Shown here: piece after piece, positions 63,744-64,000 of the stretch | Layout of the letters: each line of letters begins with the position of its first letter | Position numbering within the stretch: position 1 is the first letter of the stretch | Assembly: GCF_035818475.1 (NCBI RefSeq) | Contig: NZ_JAYMGV010000002.1 | Location: forward strand, 310,001-374,000 | DNA length: 64,000 nt | Reading direction: 5' to 3' | DNA from: Cognatitamlana sp035818475 | GTDB lineage: Bacteria > Bacteroidota > Bacteroidia > Flavobacteriales > Flavobacteriaceae | Position numbers and translations under genes: made by a program | Notes under the pieces: generated by a model | Database searches by the model: none | What the model saw: the letters and a program-made list of their open reading frames with translations, nothing else | Told to the model about the DNA's origin: nothing

Positions 63744-63830
63744 ATGAGAACTTTAAACAGCAATCAATTATCAGGGACTTTAAACGGAACTAAAAGTTAC
63801 CAATGGAACACTAAAAGACGTTACAGATAG
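63744..63830 (+). CDS. 28-residue peptide, copy 3 of the tandem array
   Basis: MRTLNSNQLSGTLNGTKSYQ followed by WNTKRRYR and TAG. Against copy 2 there is one amino acid change (N6S) and three synonymous changes (GGA/GGG, CGC/CGT, TAT/TAC), plus a different stop codon. This pattern indicates selection on the protein. Preceded by CTTTCATCAATCAA at 63713-63726 and three hexamers. Confidence 0.65.
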   Translation: MRTLNSNQLSGTLNGTKSYQWNTKRRYR

Positions 63831-63877
63831 TAGCGTCTTTTAAATCAATTATCTTTCATCAATCAATAGCTTTTAAA

Positions 63878-64000
63878 ATGCAAACTATAGTAAAAATATC
63901 CAGGCATCTAAACCAGATTACTCAAGAAAACTTAACTGTTACTGGACGTGTCATAAATTTCCGAAGATCAAATAACGGTCTTTGGAAGGGCACAAAGCGT
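63878..64000 (+). CDS. fourth, divergent ORF of the peptide array (runs off the right edge)
   Basis: 41 codons are visible: MQTIVKISRHLNQITQENLT ... RRSNNGLWKGTKR, still open at 64000. It has the same upstream element (CTTTCATCAATCAA at 63853-63866), so it belongs with the array. Its last residues LWKGTKR resemble QWNTKR of the 28-residue peptides, suggesting a longer paralogue with the same basic Trp-Thr-Lys-Arg end, but it may instead be the start of a larger protein. The rest is not recognised. Confidence 0.5.
   Translation, partial: MQTIVKISRHLNQITQENLTVTGRVINFRRSNNGLWKGTKR

Larger units (their letters stand above)
63450..63836 (+). repeat. tandem repeat of peptide gene units (three copies)
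   Basis: Each unit is a peptide ORF followed by GTGTAAGTATAACAG-AATTAACC, then CTTTCATCAATCAA and an AATCAA-type hexamer run leading into the next ATG. Unit spacing is 150 bp (first to second ATG) and 144 bp (second to third). The six-base difference equals one AATCAA hexamer. This is recent tandem duplication with hexamer slippage. Confidence 0.9.

Overview
The window looks like chromosomal DNA of a marine-type Flavobacteriaceae (Bacteroidota). Supporting signs are low GC, almost no Shine-Dalgarno sites, a TAnnTTTG-type -7 box before leuC, several secreted proteins with C-terminal type IX secretion (T9SS) sorting domains, many AraC-type regulators including membrane-anchored ones, a hybrid two-component regulator, and a sulfatase. 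I assign no species. I saw no rRNA, tRNA or CRISPR array.

Layout. 0-9.5 kb is core metabolism: a TetR fragment at the left edge, a DUF72 protein, the leucine genes leuC-leuD and leuA-like-leuB (interrupted by an opposing lipoprotein gene), then an MscS-type channel, a DUF3817 protein and a DedA-like membrane protein. 9.5-25.7 kb is an accessory zone. It carries a Gabija-type anti-phage operon (gajA-gajB) with a truncated acetyltransferase attached; a hybrid TPR-kinase regulator next to an aerolysin/ETX-like lipoprotein, the pair bracketed by two remnants of the 3' end of an acyl-CoA dehydrogenase gene; a lone PD40 lipoprotein; a ParD-ParE toxin-antitoxin pair whose toxin has an in-frame amber codon; a phospholipase A; and small membrane proteins. 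These units are separated by copies of one dispersed intergenic repeat family.

25.7-37.8 kb holds a T9SS DNRLRE protein, an AraC/aldehyde dehydrogenase operon, a DJ-1/PfpI protein, two membrane-anchored AraC regulators, a lipid-like SDR-epimerase-START-DUF2062 operon and a cation exporter. 37.8-50.8 kb holds a seven-repeat beta-propeller protein and a LamG/zinc-protease-like protein (both T9SS), a LuxR regulator, a zone of gene decay (hydrolase and AraC remnants, an amber-interrupted Rossmann protein), an MBL-fold hydrolase, another AraC/SDR pair, an intradiol-dioxygenase-like protein, and a GT9 glycosyltransferase. 50.9-63.2 kb holds the three-gene proton-translocating transhydrogenase (pntA1-pntA2-pntB), an ECF sigma/anti-sigma/adhesin module, a DMT transporter, a DEAD/DEAH helicase, a lipoprotein sulfatase, an aldo-keto reductase and a secreted protein.

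The right edge (63.4-64.0 kb) is the most unusual piece: three tandem near-identical genes for 28-residue peptides ending in an invariant WNTKRRYR, followed by a fourth, divergent ORF that uses the same upstream element and runs off the window. Copy-to-copy changes in the C-terminal block are synonymous, so the peptides are under selection. They look like precursor or effector peptides whose partner genes would lie beyond position 64000.
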